A stretch of DNA of 64,000 nucleotides from Saprospiraceae bacterium (lineage in GTDB: Bacteria > Bacteroidota > Bacteroidia > Chitinophagales > Saprospiraceae), in contig JADKAE010000011.1 in NCBI GenBank assembly GCA_016715405.1, positions 124,001 through 188,000 of the forward strand, in the 5' to 3' direction. The number at the start of each line of letters is the position of its first letter. The stretch's first letter is position 1. Position numbers and translations under genes: made by a program. Below are positions 21,152-33,137 of the stretch, piece by piece. The notes under the pieces are model-generated. The model saw nothing but the letters and a program-made list of their open reading frames with translations. It was not told the origin of the DNA and did no database searches.

Positions 21152-24100
21152 ATGAAACTACGTTTTACGCTTTTTTTTACGCTTTTTGTTGTTGTAATAG
21201 GATGGTCACAGCCGCCAAATGACGAATGCACGGGTGCTCAACAGCTAAGTTTGAGTTCGCCGCCGGCTTGCCCTTCTACGGCTGGGGTTACCAATACATT
21301 TAACACAAACAATAATAACGCTACGCCAACGTCTCCATATCCCGATTTTCGGGCTGCGACGTGGGCGGCGCTACCGATGCGCCGGCGTCAGAAGTATGGT
21401 ACCGCTTTACGGCTACTTCTAATATTATTGATATCTCGATAACGGGTCAGCTCAACACACCCAACCTGATATTATTTACAGGGAGCAATTGTAATTTTCT
21501 TACGCCGGTGTATTGTGCCAGCGCTCCGCTCAACGCGGGCTCTCTCGCGGTGAGTATAGAGGTATTACAAGGCCAGACCTATTTCTTGTTTGTCTCTGGC
21601 GGCACCGTGGATGATACCGGCAACTTCGTTAGCCATTACCAGCCGGCGCGATTGCAGTCCCTGCTTGTTGGGCAACGTGTTTTCCGCCTCTCCGCCTCCG
21701 CTAAACGGCACCTATAATTCAGGTCAGGAAGTCAACTTCTGTTTTACGATTTCTCAATGGGATGTCACCGCTACTATCGAGTGGTTGCATGCCATTGAAT
21801 TAAACATCGGAACGGGGTGGGATATAACCTCGCTGACGCCAAACCCGCCCCCTTCCTGCGATGGACAGGGGCAATGGGGGTTTTTTAACTCCTGGGTGGG
21901 AAGCAACACCGGCATGACATTCGGCCCCGGCTTTGCCTACGACTCCGCCCTGGGCGGGCCTAGACAGCAACCCCGGCAATAACTGGGGCGACGGCGGCTC
22001 TAACGGCGGCATTAACTGTTCTTTAATCGGCACCTCGGCGCCAGCAGTCACATTCTGTTGGACGATAACCGTTGCAGATTGCCCACCCAACAGCACAGGC
22101 AATAACCTCAATATGTCGGTGCAGGTTTGGTCGGATGGCGACTCCGGTTCGTGGACCCAGGTCGGTTGCAATTCGGGAACTACTTTCGATTTCTTTGCTA
22201 CGGCGGTGTGTTGCAACGACAATCCTCCCATTGTAGTACCTACCAACACGAGCTGCCCCGGCGCCAGCAATGGCAGTATCACTGCATCAGGAGGCAGTAC
22301 GCCAGGCACGGTTTATAATTGGAATGTCTTTAATAGCACCGGTGGAATTGTATATTCATGCGATGCCTGCACCGGGCCAATTTCTGTCAACAACCTTCCG
22401 GCGGGTACCTATTCGGTGCTGGCTACCAATATTCAGGCCAACTGCAGCCGGTCTACCCCTGCGGTGATCGCCCCCGGTACGCCGCCAACGGCATCGATTA
22501 CCCTGGTAGAACAACCCTGCCCTGGTGAAACTATTCAATTACAAGGCATGGCTTCTCCTGGCGGGCCCGGCACTACATACGCCTGGACCGGCCCCGGCGG
22601 TTTTACTTCCAACCAGCAAAACCCCACCAATGCCGTATTGGCAGGAACATACAACCTTGTGGTAACTACCAATGGATGCCCTTCGGCGCCCGCCTCGATC
22701 AATGTGAATTTTATTACGGTAAATATAAATGCGACGGCTAGTCCTGCCACAGTATGTCAGGGTGGAATGGTGACACTCACCGCTAACGGCGCGCAAACTT
22801 ATAATTGGGTAAATACAACTACGGGTCAGCCCGTGGGTTCAGGCGCAGGCATTACGGTAACTATGCAACAATCCAGCGTATTTACGGTAACCGGTATCGA
22901 TGTGAACGGATGTACGGGCACAGATGATGTGGCCGTAACGGTAAACCCGCCGCCCGTTATTTCAGTATCCACATCAGGAAGCCTCTGTGCCGGCGAACCC
23001 ATTGTGCTTATCGCTACCGGCGCAAATACGTATGTCTGGGCCGATAACCCGGGAGCGCCCAATCCCAGGACTGTTACGCTGCCGGCTGGTAGCTATACGT
23101 ATAATGTGACCGGCACAATTACCGCAACGGGCTGTTCTGCACCGGGTGCGGTATCTTTTATTGTAGCCCCAGCTGTGAATGCAGCTATTTCACCCGTTAA
23201 TCCTACTATTTGTGGGGGATCATCGATTACGCTCACCGGTAGTGGAGGAATTACCTACAATTGGAGTACGGGCCAGAACAACGTCAACCCTATTACGGTA
23301 TCGCCCAATGCGACAACCAATTATATCGTTACGGTAACGAATGAAGACGGCTGTACCGATATCGCTTCTATGACGGTCAACGTGACCCCGCCGCTGCCTG
23401 CGCCTGCTATTTCGTGTGGTGTGATTACCCCCAATTCCGTGCAGTTCGTTTGGCCGGCAGTGCCCGGCGCTTCGGTTTACGATGTAGTAGTCGGTACGGG
23501 ACAAACCGGAACACTCGCGGGCACAACTTATACCGTCAACAACTTATCGCCCGGCGAAACCGTCACAATTACCGTTACTGCGCAAAGCGGCGGCGCCTGT
23601 CCGGGCAGCGTCACTACATTTAGTTGTGCTTCTCAAAACTGCCCGCCGGTTGGCGTGAGTGTATCTCCCTTGCCTGATTTCTGCATGTCGCCCACACTCC
23701 AACCCGATACGCTGATCATGACGATTAGCGGAGGATCCGGCAATGGAGCCATGTCATGGAGCGGCCCCGGTGTGCTCAATACGCCATTTTTAGACTTTTT
23801 CGACCCCCTGATCGCCGGCGTGGGCGTCCACACCGTGGTGGCATCTTATGTAGAAGGGCAGTGTACATACACCGATACGCTAATCGTAAACGTATCGGCT
23901 ATTCCATCTGCAGATTTTACCCAGGATACCGGCCTGGTGTGCATCGACCAACCCGTGATATTTACCTATACGGGAGATGCCGATACTACCGCTACTTATT
24001 TTTGGGATTTCGACGGGGGTAATGCGATGCCGGGCGCCGGACAAGGACCCCAAACTGCGTCGTGGGATGCGTCCGGTTTTCAGACGATCACATTGGTCGT

Positions 24101-27100
24101 AGAAACCAACGGCTGTTTTTCCGATACGGCAGCCCTCGCGGTCAACGTGGAAGGCCCCCTGCAACTACCCGTTATCAATTGTGCCGGCGCTACAACAACT
24201 TCAGTTACATTCGATTGGAACGACGTGGTTGGCGCCACCGGCTATACCGTCACCGTACTTTCGGGCCAGACCGGTACGCAGACGGGTAATAGTTTTATGG
24301 TAAATAATATACAACCAGGAGAAGCAGTGACAATAGAGGTCACGGCACAAACCGACAACGCCTGCGGCCCTGTGAGCGCCCAAACGACCTGTAATGCGGC
24401 CGACTGCCCCGGTTTTACTATTAATATTTCACCGGTAAGCGATATTTGTCTCAACGGCGCCAATACGCCCTTGTCGTTAACCGCTAATGTAAGCGGCGGA
24501 CAGGGTAACGGCACGCGCACCTGGAGCGGTCCCGGTATTACCGATGCGGCTAATGGCGTATTTGATCCTGCCGTGGCAGGCCCCGGAACGCACACACTCA
24601 CGCTGACTTACGCCGAAGGCCCCTGTAGTGAAACATCCAGTGTTTCTGTAGATGTATTTGATACGCCCACAGCCGATTTTATCCTCAATCAGGACACGGT
24701 TTGTGTGAATGAAATCATCGTGGCAAGCTATACAGGCAGCGCCAATTCCGCAAGCGCTACCTTCAACTGGACTTTTAACGGCGGCACGGCAAACCCCGGC
24801 ACGGGCCCCGGTCCGCAATCGGTGAGTTGGCCCACAAGCGGCACAAAAATCATCAATCTGGTTGTTGCCGAAAACGGCTGTACCTCTCTGTCTTTTTCAC
24901 AAACGATCCAGGTAGACGAACCCTTGTTGCCTCCGGTTATCAATTGTGCTACTACCACTTCTCAAATCGTCTTTTCATGGGCCGATGTGAATAATGCGAC
25001 AGGTTATAATGTGACCGTCCTCACCGGCCAGTCGGGTATGCAAAACGGCAATACCTATAGCGTTACCGGTCTTTCTCCCGGCGATGTCGTCACCTTGGAA
25101 GTGGAAGCTATCAGCGGTAATGCCTGTATCAATTCCGTTGCCCAACAAACGTGCATCGCCGAGGACTGCGCAGCCGTCAACCTGGCTATTGATAATGTTA
25201 CGCCTATTTGTCTGGACGCATCCGCTGCTCCCATTACCATAGGCCTGCAAAGAACCGGCGGCGCGGGCAACGGCACGCGCACCTGGAGCGGCCCCGGCAT
25301 CACCGACGCCGCTAACGGCGTTTTCGACCCCGATGTAGCCGGTCCCGGCACTCACGTGATCCTGCTTGCCTACCAGGAGGGCAACTGCAATTATAATAGC
25401 AGCACAGCCATAGTGGTTAATGCCCAGCCTGTGGCCGGGTTTACCGCTACGCCGACGGTATGCGCGGGAGAGGACGCTACGATTACATTTACGGGCAATG
25501 CGGGTTCCGGCGCTTCCTACAATTGGAACTTTGGCGGCGGCTCGGCTACGCCGGGTACAGGCATCGGCCCTCACCAGGTGAACTGGGCCAATGCAGGCAA
25601 CCCCACAATCAGTCTGACCGTGGTGGAGGATAACTGCGCTTCCACCGCTTTTACCGGCAGTGTAACGGTGGAGCAACCGCTGAGCCCTCCAGTTATTAGC
25701 TGCTCAGGAACCAGCACCTCGATTACGGTCAGTTGGCCCCAGGTAGCCGGCGCTGCCGACTATGCAATTATCACCAACGGCCCTGCGCATACTACCAACC
25801 AGATTGCCCCAACGACTTATTCGCTGACGGGTTTGAACCCCGGCGATATGGTGATGATCGAAGTGACCGCCAATTCTGCCGGCGCCTGCCCTTCGGTTTC
25901 AGCCCAAACGACTTGTACAGCTACGGCTTGTCCGCCTGTTGTACTCAATATTACCCCGGTAGCTGCTTTGTGCAACAATGCCACGCCGGTAACTCTTCTG
26001 GCGACCGCTTCGGGCGGCACGGGGGGCGGGGTATTTACCTGGAGCGGACCGGGCGTATCGCAGCAAGGCGCCAACTTTGTGTTTAACCCGGCACAAGCCG
26101 GCGCGGGTCAGCATACACTTACGGTGAATTATACGGAGGGCGTTTGCGATTATTCCGGCACGACCACTGTAACAGTCAATGCCGTGCCTACGGCGACCTT
26201 TACCGTGGTTTCACCTGTTTGTGTGGGCAGCCCCTCGCAGATCACCTTCACCGGATCGGCTTCGGCTTCGGCAGCCTTTACCTGGAACTTCAGCGGCGGC
26301 TCGGCTACCCCGGGAACCGGTGTCGGCCCGCATGCCGTAACCTGGTCTACAGCAGGTACTCAAACGATAAACCTGACGGTGAATGATAACGGGTGTACCG
26401 CCAGTTCTTCGGCTAATGTGCAGGTAGATGCGCCGCTGGCTACGCCGGTGGTGACTTGCCAGCAAACCACCAGTACGTCCATCGTATTCAGCTGGGCGCC
26501 GGTAAGCGGAGCTACCGGCTACCAGGTGGTAGACGTAGACGGCCCTGCCGGTACACTCAGCGGCACCACCTATACCGTAACCGGCCTTACGCCCAACCAG
26601 TCGGTGACAATCAACGTGATCGCCCAGGGCGTCGGTGCTTGCGGCAACAGCACCGGTATCGGCATCTGTATTGCACAGGATTGCCCGCCCAATGTGCTGG
26701 CACTCAGCGGTACTACCACTATCTGCTCGGGGCAAACGGCTTCTGTCAACTTTGATTTCACCGGAAGCGGCGGATCCTATTCCGTAGTTTACACCATCAA
26801 CGGCGGAGCGCCTGTGACAGCCACGCTGGCCGACGGCGCGGGCGTCAACCTTGGCGCACTCTCCGGTACGACTACCTTGCAGGTTATCGATTATACCAAT
26901 CTGGCCTTACCCGATTGCACTTACCCGGGCAATGCCTCCTGGACAGTCACCGTTAATCAACCTGTAAACGCAGGTACGGCATTAGCGCCTGCCCGGCTCT
27001 GCGCGGGTAGCGCTACCCCTGTCAACCTGGCTGCTTTGATTTCCGGCGCAACCCCCGGTGGTAGCTGGCAGGAAACCAGCACTCCGCCTTCTACCGGAGG

Positions 27101-28273
27101 GGCGTTTAATGCGGGGGCAGCTACTTTCAATCCGGCCGCCCAGATACCCGGTACCTACCGTTTCGTTTATCGCGTAGACGCTATCGATCCTTGTCCCGAT
27201 GCCCAGGTAGAAGTGCAGGTCATTATCGAAGCCGCCCCGTAGCCGATGCGGGCGCCGATCAAACGATAACCTGTAGCACGACTGCTGTTTCGCTGGGAGG
27301 TGCTGGTACCACCACGGGGGCGGGAATCACATACATCTGGTCTGCTTCCGACCCCAATGTGGTAATTGCAAATCCCAATAGTGCAGCCATTACGGCTACC
27401 CAGAGCGGCGTGTATACGCTAACTGTAACCAATGATCTCGGTTGTTCGGATACCGACGAGGCAACCGTTGAAGCCAATCTGGATGTACCGGTGGCAGACT
27501 TGCAGGTTACGCCCATTACCTGTTTTCAGGCCAACGACGGCGTAATTACTATCGAAAACGTCAGCGGCGGCACAGGGCCTTATAGTTTCTCACTCAATGG
27601 GGGCCCGTTTACCAGCCAGACACAATTTGCCTTCCTGGGACCGGAAAGCTATACGCTGGTTATCCAGGACCTGAACGGCTGCACGTCCGAGCTTACCGCC
27701 GATATTTCGCAGCCAGAAGAGCTGGTCGTGACGCTGGTGACCAGTCTGGAAGGCAGCGACCGCACTATTGAGTTAGGTGACAGCGTAAGGTTGGCAGCCG
27801 TATATAATTCCGGTATCCAGCTTGATACAATTATATGGGAACCTGATAGCATCGCTATGGGAAATACGGCGGCCATTTGGGTATCGCCCGGCGCCACTAC
27901 TCAGTATACGGTTACAATAGTAGATGTGAACGGTTGTAGCGACAGCGACAATACCATCATTATAGTGCGCAAGCGCAGGCCGATTTATATTCCCAATGCT
28001 TTTTCACCCAATGACGACGGTATCAACGATATTTTATACATCCACAGCCGCGACAACCAGGTCAGGGAGGTCAAGTCATTCCTGGTTTTCAACCGCTGGG
28101 GCGAAACCATGATCGAATTGCGCAACTTCCAGCCCAACAATCCGGCATTCGGGTGGGACGGCCGGCACCGCAACCGCCCGATGAACCCGGGCGTATATGT
28201 CTATTTTGCTGAAATCGAATTTATCGACGGCGAGATTGTGCTGTACAAGGGTGATGTGAATTTGCTGAGATAG
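21152..28273 (+). CDS. Giant multi-domain adhesin with T9SS type B C-terminal domain (frameshifted)
   Basis: Signal peptide MKLRFTLFFTLFVVVIGWSQ, then PPNDECTGAQ and a lectin-like/CUB-like segment with EVWYRFTATSNIIDISITG. About residues 750-1,990 hold five tandem supermodules of roughly 755-770 bp, each an Fn3-like unit (PVINCAGATTTSVTFDWNDV, VVGATGYTVTVLSGQTGT), an Ig-like unit (NGTRTWSGPGI) and a PKD-like unit (ATFNWTFNGGTANPGTG). The end is YIPNAFSPNDDGINDILYI, FLVFNRWGE and VYVYFAEIEF, the classical gliding-motility-associated CTD. Frame breaks: 21344 (T lost), near 21651, near 21958 (extra G), 27238 (C lost). Rejoined length about 2,370 aa. Probably exported to the surface by T9SS; the ligand is unknown. 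An upstream TTG at 21143 is less likely as start. Confidence 0.88.
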
Positions 28274-28291
28274 GGAGAGAGTTTTTAACTA

Positions 28292-28323
28292 GGATTTGGG
28301 GGATTTTGAAGGATGGGAAGGAT
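28292..28323 (+). repeat. Left inverted repeat flanking the GxxExxY gene
   Basis: GGATTTGGGGGATTTTGAAG followed by GATGGGAAGGAT is nearly the reverse complement of the sequence at 28955-28987. It lies just after the adhesin stop codon. Confidence 0.8.
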
Positions 28324-28436
28324 GTTTGATGCAGTCTTTAGCTGCTTTATTATTTTTTTTGAAAATAAATGCCCCATTTCTCCTGGTATTTTTGATTGAC
28401 TATTCAAATTTGTCAAAACGATTCACAAGTTTTGAC

Positions 28437-28993
28437 ATGGAAGATGGGGATTTGACATACAGAATTATTGGGTGTGCAATAAAAGTACACAACAAACTTG
28501 GGCGCGGTTTCAAGGAGTATGTGTACTGCCGGGCCATGGCTATTGAATTGCGCCGGGAAGGTATAGCATTTGAAAGAGAGGTAGGCCGATCCATTACGAT
28601 AACTATCGAATTGCTTATAGGCGCTGCGACTTTTTAATCGAATCCACTATTATTGCTGAGATGAAGGCAAAATCGCAGCTAATCAATGAAGATGTTGTGC
28701 AAGCTATCAATACCGTTGAAAGACTTAATATTCAGGAGGGACTCCTGATCAACTTTGGCGGGGAAAGTTTACAATACCGGCACATATTTAATAATAAATA
28801 CGACCCTTCAGCCAATTTTACAGATGCGCCGATGGACTTATTAGGCGAAGCAGACGGTAATCTTTTCGATTCGCCTACTTATATGCCCAATTCAATGATA
28901 GAACAAGCGTTTCGCAAAAAACAAGAAAATAAAAAATTACAGCGTCTGCCGAATATCCTTCCCCATCCTTCAAATCCCCCAAATCCTAAGTGA
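28437..28993 (+). CDS. GxxExxY family protein, PD-(D/E)XK nuclease-like (frameshifted)
   Basis: The start at 28437 gives MEDGDLTYRIIGCAIKVHNK, then LGRGFKEYVY, which contains the G-x2-E-x2-Y motif that names the family. One T lost near 28595 (ATTAC for ATTTAC) breaks the frame; after repair it reads DNYRIAYRRCDFLIESTIIA and EMKAKSQL, giving Asp and ExK of a PD-(D/E)XK-type site, then GLLINFG. The family is common in Bacteroidota and lacks a proven role. The C-terminus (PNILPHPSNPPNPK) is encoded by the right-hand inverted repeat, so the gene sits in a repeat-bounded cassette. GC content is lower than in its neighbours. Confidence 0.85.
28955..28987 (+). repeat. Right inverted repeat flanking the GxxExxY gene
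   Basis: ATCCTTCCCCATCCTTCAAA followed by TCCCCCAAATCCT pairs with 28292-28323. It overlaps the last codons of the GxxExxY gene. Confidence 0.8.
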
Positions 28994-29014
28994 ATTTTCC
29001 CCTCACTCCCTCCC

Positions 29015-30733
29015 TCAAAGTTCTCTGGCCATCTCCTCCAATTGCTCCACTACGGCCTTGTGTGCGGCGCGTAATGCAGTCAACTGTGCAGCTTCCTTTT
29101 CGAGGTGCTCGTCGAAGCGGCGGAAATTGGCGTCGATGCGGTTTTTTAGCTGAGTGATATAATCTTTGAGCCGCTGGGTGATATCCGATTCAATTTGTTG
29201 GCGACCGCTATTGACCTCCCCGCGGAAGCCCTCGAGGATTCTGCGTCGTTTTATAGTAGTTGTCACGCCTGCAAAAAGCAGTCCGATGGCGGTGAGTATG
29301 CCGCCGGTAATATCGAAGACCATGCCGTTGGTGACAGCCATGACAATAACTCCGATGGCGGCGAGCCCGCTACCCGTGGCGATATTGGGAGAGAGCGAGC
29401 GATTTTCTGAAAATAAGTTATCGTCGCGAAAGCTTTCTGCGCGGTTTACAAAAGTGGAAAAAGCGTCTTGTAATTCGCGCAGCACGCCGGTGCGGCGTTC
29501 GGCGATATCGCTAAAAATATCGTGGTCGTGGCGCAGGATCGTTTCGCTGCTGCGCAATTTCAGGTCAATAATACGAGCCATATGCTGAATGCTGTCGGCC
29601 AGGTCGTCTACATTGGCATCCAGCTTCACGCGCAATTCGTCGTGTAATTTCCGCTCCATGTCTACCGCCAGTTCGGCCAGCCATTCGCGTACCGATAGTT
29701 TTTTACTAAAAATAGAAGTAAACGAGCGCTTGAGCAGGGAGAAAAACGAAAGCCCTTCGGCCAATTCCTTTTCTTTGAGCGTAGTAATGCGGTCGTATCC
29801 GGCAATGAGATTTTCCACCAAAATATCAACCTGCTTGTGCGATTTGCGCTCTTGTTCGTGGAGCGTATCGCGCACATCCTGTCGGAAGGCGGTATCGGAG
29901 TCCCACTGTTGTTGGCGCAGATCGAGGCCTTTTTCTATGCGTTCGCAGATATTTTGGGCGGTGCTTACGTTGTTGTGAAGTTTAAGTACGGGCGCTTTGC
30001 CGCCAGTGATATTGCGGCGAATGTATTCGCGCAGGGGTAGAAATCCGCTCACCTGTTCGAGTCCTTCTTGTTCCTGCTTGGCAGAAACGGCAAACACTAT
30101 CGGGTCGTTGATCCCTTTCTTTCGGGCTTGTTCGCTCACGCCCTGGATATTCACAGCGAGGTCTTCCTCCGGCATGAGGTCTTTTTGTTGCAGCACAAAA
30201 ATGACCTTTTTGCGCCAGTCGGCGTGGATGAATTCGAAAAAATCCCATGCCGACTGCCGGTAGGGGTTTTTAGCTTCAAAAACAAACACGATGAGGTCGG
30301 AAGCGGGTATAAATCGTTCCGTAATTTCCTGGTGGTGCGCCACGATGGTATTTGTGCCGGGCGTATCCACAATAGCGATTTCGCGGAGGATATCCACTGG
30401 CAGCAAGATCTTTTTGAGGTATTCGTTGATGACCACCTCCTCTTCCTTCTCGCCGTATAGGAGCTGTTGTATGGTATCGGTCATGGGTTGCGGCGCCACC
30501 TTGGTAATCTCGCGACCGGTAGAAAGCAGCGCATTGATAAAGCTGCTTTTGCCCGATTTGACCTCGCCTACGATCACAAACATAAACGGTTCGTGGAGGC
30601 GATTGCGCAAGTCGCTGACGGTTTGAGCCAGTTCTTCGTGACCAATTTTAATGGTGAGTTCGTGCAGGTTCTTGACAATCTCGTCAAGCCGGGCGCGATG
30701 GCCCTTGATGTCTTGTGGGATAATGGCTAACAT
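29015..30733 (-). CDS. Bacterial dynamin-like GTPase
   Basis: 572 aa. G1/P-loop GEVKSGKSS (residues 56-64), a Thr-containing switch region after it, G3 DTPG (123-126) and a G4-like QQKD (VIFVLQQKDLMP). A long helical middle follows, then a hydrophobic hairpin at about residues 445-490 (LAAIGVIVMAVTNGMV and GGILTAIGLLFAGV) and a final helix rich in charged residues. This is the architecture of bacterial dynamin-like proteins, which bind and remodel the inner membrane. Intact frame. No second dynamin gene lies next to it, unlike the paired types in some bacteria. Confidence 0.88.
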   Translation of the reverse strand: MLAIIPQDIKGHRARLDEIVKNLHELTIKIGHEELAQTVSDLRNRLHEPFMFVIVGEVKSGKSSFINALLSTGREITKVAPQPMTDTIQQLLYGEKEEEVVINEYLKKILLPVDILREIAIVDTPGTNTIVAHHQEITERFIPASDLIVFVFEAKNPYRQSAWDFFEFIHADWRKKVIFVLQQKDLMPEEDLAVNIQGVSEQARKKGINDPIVFAVSAKQEQEGLEQVSGFLPLREYIRRNITGGKAPVLKLHNNVSTAQNICERIEKGLDLRQQQWDSDTAFRQDVRDTLHEQERKSHKQVDILVENLIAGYDRITTLKEKELAEGLSFFSLLKRSFTSIFSKKLSVREWLAELAVDMERKLHDELRVKLDANVDDLADSIQHMARIIDLKLRSSETILRHDHDIFSDIAERRTGVLRELQDAFSTFVNRAESFRDDNLFSENRSLSPNIATGSGLAAIGVIVMAVTNGMVFDITGGILTAIGLLFAGVTTTIKRRRILEGFRGEVNSGRQQIESDITQRLKDYITQLKNRIDANFRRFDEHLEKEAAQLTALRAAHKAVVEQLEEMAREL

Positions 30734-30759
30734 TACGCTAAGATAGTAAATTTTTTTAT

Positions 30760-30870
30760 AGCAATCAGCAATCAGCAGTCAGCAGTCAGCTGCTTTGAAT
30801 TGACCGTTAACTGGTGAATAACGACCGTTAACTGGTGAAAACTAACCGATGACCGCTAATTGCTGATTAC
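30760..30870. repeat. Heptamer inverted repeat between divergent genes (AGCAATC type)
   Basis: The left side is a 7-bp array (AGCAATC twice, then AGCAGTC twice). The middle has two copies of GACCGTTAACTGGTGAA 21 bp apart. The right end TAATTGCTGATTAC pairs with the left array. It lies in the gap between the dynamin-like gene and the gene at 30932. No promoter box was clear. Confidence 0.75.
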
Positions 30871-30931
30871 TACTATTTGATTATTCCAATTTATTGTTAT
30901 AACTTTATACTATTGATAATCTATCCAAACT

Positions 30932-32390
30932 ATGAGCAAAACTATACCCTTAGTACTCCTGTACGTGGTACACGCGCAGGTTATGTTCGCGTTCTCCAGC
31001 CATAAGGTTGCAAATTCAGCAACCGGCTTTCCGATTTCACAGATCATCCACGCAGACGGCACTGTAAACCTTTCGTCGGGTTATTCCGGTGCTATTCCGC
31101 TATCAGGCTATCAGATCAGTCTGGATCCCTGTCTGGGGCCGGTTCTGCAGCCTGCGCCGCCTCCCACGGGCTGGCAAACAATGGGCACGGGATTGAATAA
31201 TGCAGTAAATGCTATTGCCGTATCGGGCTCCAACGTATACGTGGGCGGAGAATTTACCCAGGCGGGTGGATTAGCTGCCAGTTATATCGCTAAATGGGAC
31301 GGCAGCAGCTGGTCGGCCTTAGGACTGGGGTTAAATGACGCCTGTTATGCACTGGCGGTGCGCAACGATACTTTGTATGCGGGGGGCTTTTTTACTGTTG
31401 CAGGGGGCGTGCCGGCTAATTACATAGCTATGTGGAACGGCAACTCCCGGTCGGCAATGGGGCTGGATTCAACGGTTATTGTTTTTCCCTGGCTTTGTCG
31501 ACCGGCAAGCGCTTATATGCCGGCGGTATTTTTACCCAAGCCGGCAACGTGCCTGCCAATTACATTGCCAGTTGGAACGGCAACAACTGGACGCCGCTGG
31601 GCAACGGCCTCGGTGATGCCTGTTTTGCTATCGCAACCAATAATGCAGAGGTATACGCCGGCGGCTTTTTTACCACTGCCGGTGGTTCTCCCGCGGGTTA
31701 TATTGCCAAATGGGACGCTAATGGATGGTCTGCCCTGGGCTCCGGACTAAGCGGCGAATGCCTGAGCCTGGCATTTTCACAAGGCAAATTATATGCCGGC
31801 GGCAATTTTCTGGTAGCCGGAGGAGTCCCAGCTAATCGCATAGCCTTGTGGAACGGCATCTCCTGGTCGGCACTAGGCGGCGGACTTAACGGCCCTTGCC
31901 TTGCTTTATCTGCCGTGGCAATAACTACGGTTTTTACCTCGAACGAAGCAGCGACGGGAGAGTGTGGACCGATCTGCATTTTATCGCCGGACAAGGAACT
32001 ACGCTTAATACTCATGCCTATCATTTTACCGATAAATCACCATTAGCCGGCATCAACTATTACAGGTTGAGGCAGGAAGACTTTGACGGCTCTATCCACT
32101 ATTCTGATGTGATCAGCGCAACGGTAGCGGAAGATGACATCCGACTGGGCATAACGCCCAATCCGGCAGGCGAAAGCGTGCGGCTGCACTTCTCCCATAG
32201 CGATTTCAGTGGACCGGCAGTTGTTACTGTTTTTGAAGCTAACGGCAGGCTATCCCTGCAACAAACCCTGGGCTTTGAAGACGGAGTAGCTACGGCTGTA
32301 ATTGATCTGGCGGGTTTGACCGACGGCGTATACCTGGTAAGGGTTATCACCGCCCAAGACGGTTACTCAACGCGGATGGTCAACCATTAA
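30932..32390 (+). CDS. Secreted beta-propeller-like repeat protein with T9SS type A sorting domain (frameshifted)
   Basis: N-terminal signal-like segment (MSKTIPLVLLYVVHAQVMFA). From about residue 75 there are six or so repeats of roughly 40 aa with the pattern LYAGGxFTxAGGxPANYIAx and WNGxxWSALGxGLN, as in delta-60-like or kelch-like propellers. The end is LGITPNPAGESVRLHF and LTDGVYLVRVITAQDG, a type A CTD preceded by the usual NNYGFYLERSSDGRVWTDL domain. Frame breaks near 31455 and near 31915. At the second, the propeller (NGPCLALSA) runs straight into NNYGFYLERS, so the usual linker and strand region seems missing: a deletion or a collapsed assembly. Confidence 0.8.
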
Positions 32391-32395
32391 GGTGT

Positions 32396-33016
32396 TCAGT
32401 TTCTGCAAATAAGCCAAAGTGGCGGGCCCGAGGCAAAAAGCAGATCGACCACGCTCAGATGTGGCAAAAAACCATGGCGCTCGGTGAATACCTGCGGATA
32501 GGGTGGGGCGGTAGGCAACACGGCAGCGGGATGTACTGCCTCACGTTTATCGAGTATATGGGATGACGTATAAGCGGGCAGATAGGTATCGGTGAGCTGT
32601 AGCGTGACCGGCAAACACAGCAATGCGATAACTGTTTGGAGCAACTCCCAGTTGAAATCGAAGAGGAATTCGTAGCGCTTTATGTAATAGGGGTGTAAAA
32701 ATTCAGCGTAATGGATAAAATATGGCGCGCTGCCATAACCCGATTTTATGCTTTGCCAGTGTTGAGCCTGCCAGGGTTCGTGGTAGGCTATGCGCACATC
32801 GCGGATAGGCTGTTGTTGGTGTTTGCCTTTCAGTAAGGGAATGCTGAGCCGCAAGGGGCCGTTGGCGCCCGCTACATGGCAGCGGTTGCGATAGCTACCT
32901 TTTGTATAATGTTCGTGCTGTTCAATTAAAATGTCGTTGCCGCTACACAGCAAGGCCATATATGCAGCGGAGGGCAGGTATTGCAATTCGACTACTATTT
33001 GCCCGAAAATATTCAC
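32396..33016 (-). CDS. WbqC-like family protein
   Basis: 206 aa. The pattern VELQYLPSAAYMALL, EQHEHYTKGSYRNRC, GANGPLRLSIPL, QAQHWQSIKSGYGSAPYF and a C-terminal FLPHLSVVDLLFASGP matches the WbqC-like family. The family is linked to polysaccharide/O-antigen biosynthesis loci in some bacteria, but its reaction is not established. No sugar genes are next to it here. The start is a GTG at 33016; the N-terminus could be a few residues different. Convergent with the gene before it (5 bp between stops). Confidence 0.82.
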   Translation of the reverse strand: MNIFGQIVVELQYLPSAAYMALLCSGNDILIEQHEHYTKGSYRNRCHVAGANGPLRLSIPLLKGKHQQQPIRDVRIAYHEPWQAQHWQSIKSGYGSAPYFIHYAEFLHPYYIKRYEFLFDFNWELLQTVIALLCLPVTLQLTDTYLPAYTSSHILDKREAVHPAAVLPTAPPYPQVFTERHGFLPHLSVVDLLFASGPPLWLICRN

Positions 33017-33137
33017 TTCTGTACCATGGTTTATTCGCGCTAAAGGTAGCCCATCCCCTACGTTTTACCAATAATTTGCTATACGTTTGCGCTATGGACT
33101 TCGTATATTAAAAAGCTGAATGTCGTTATTTTTTTCG

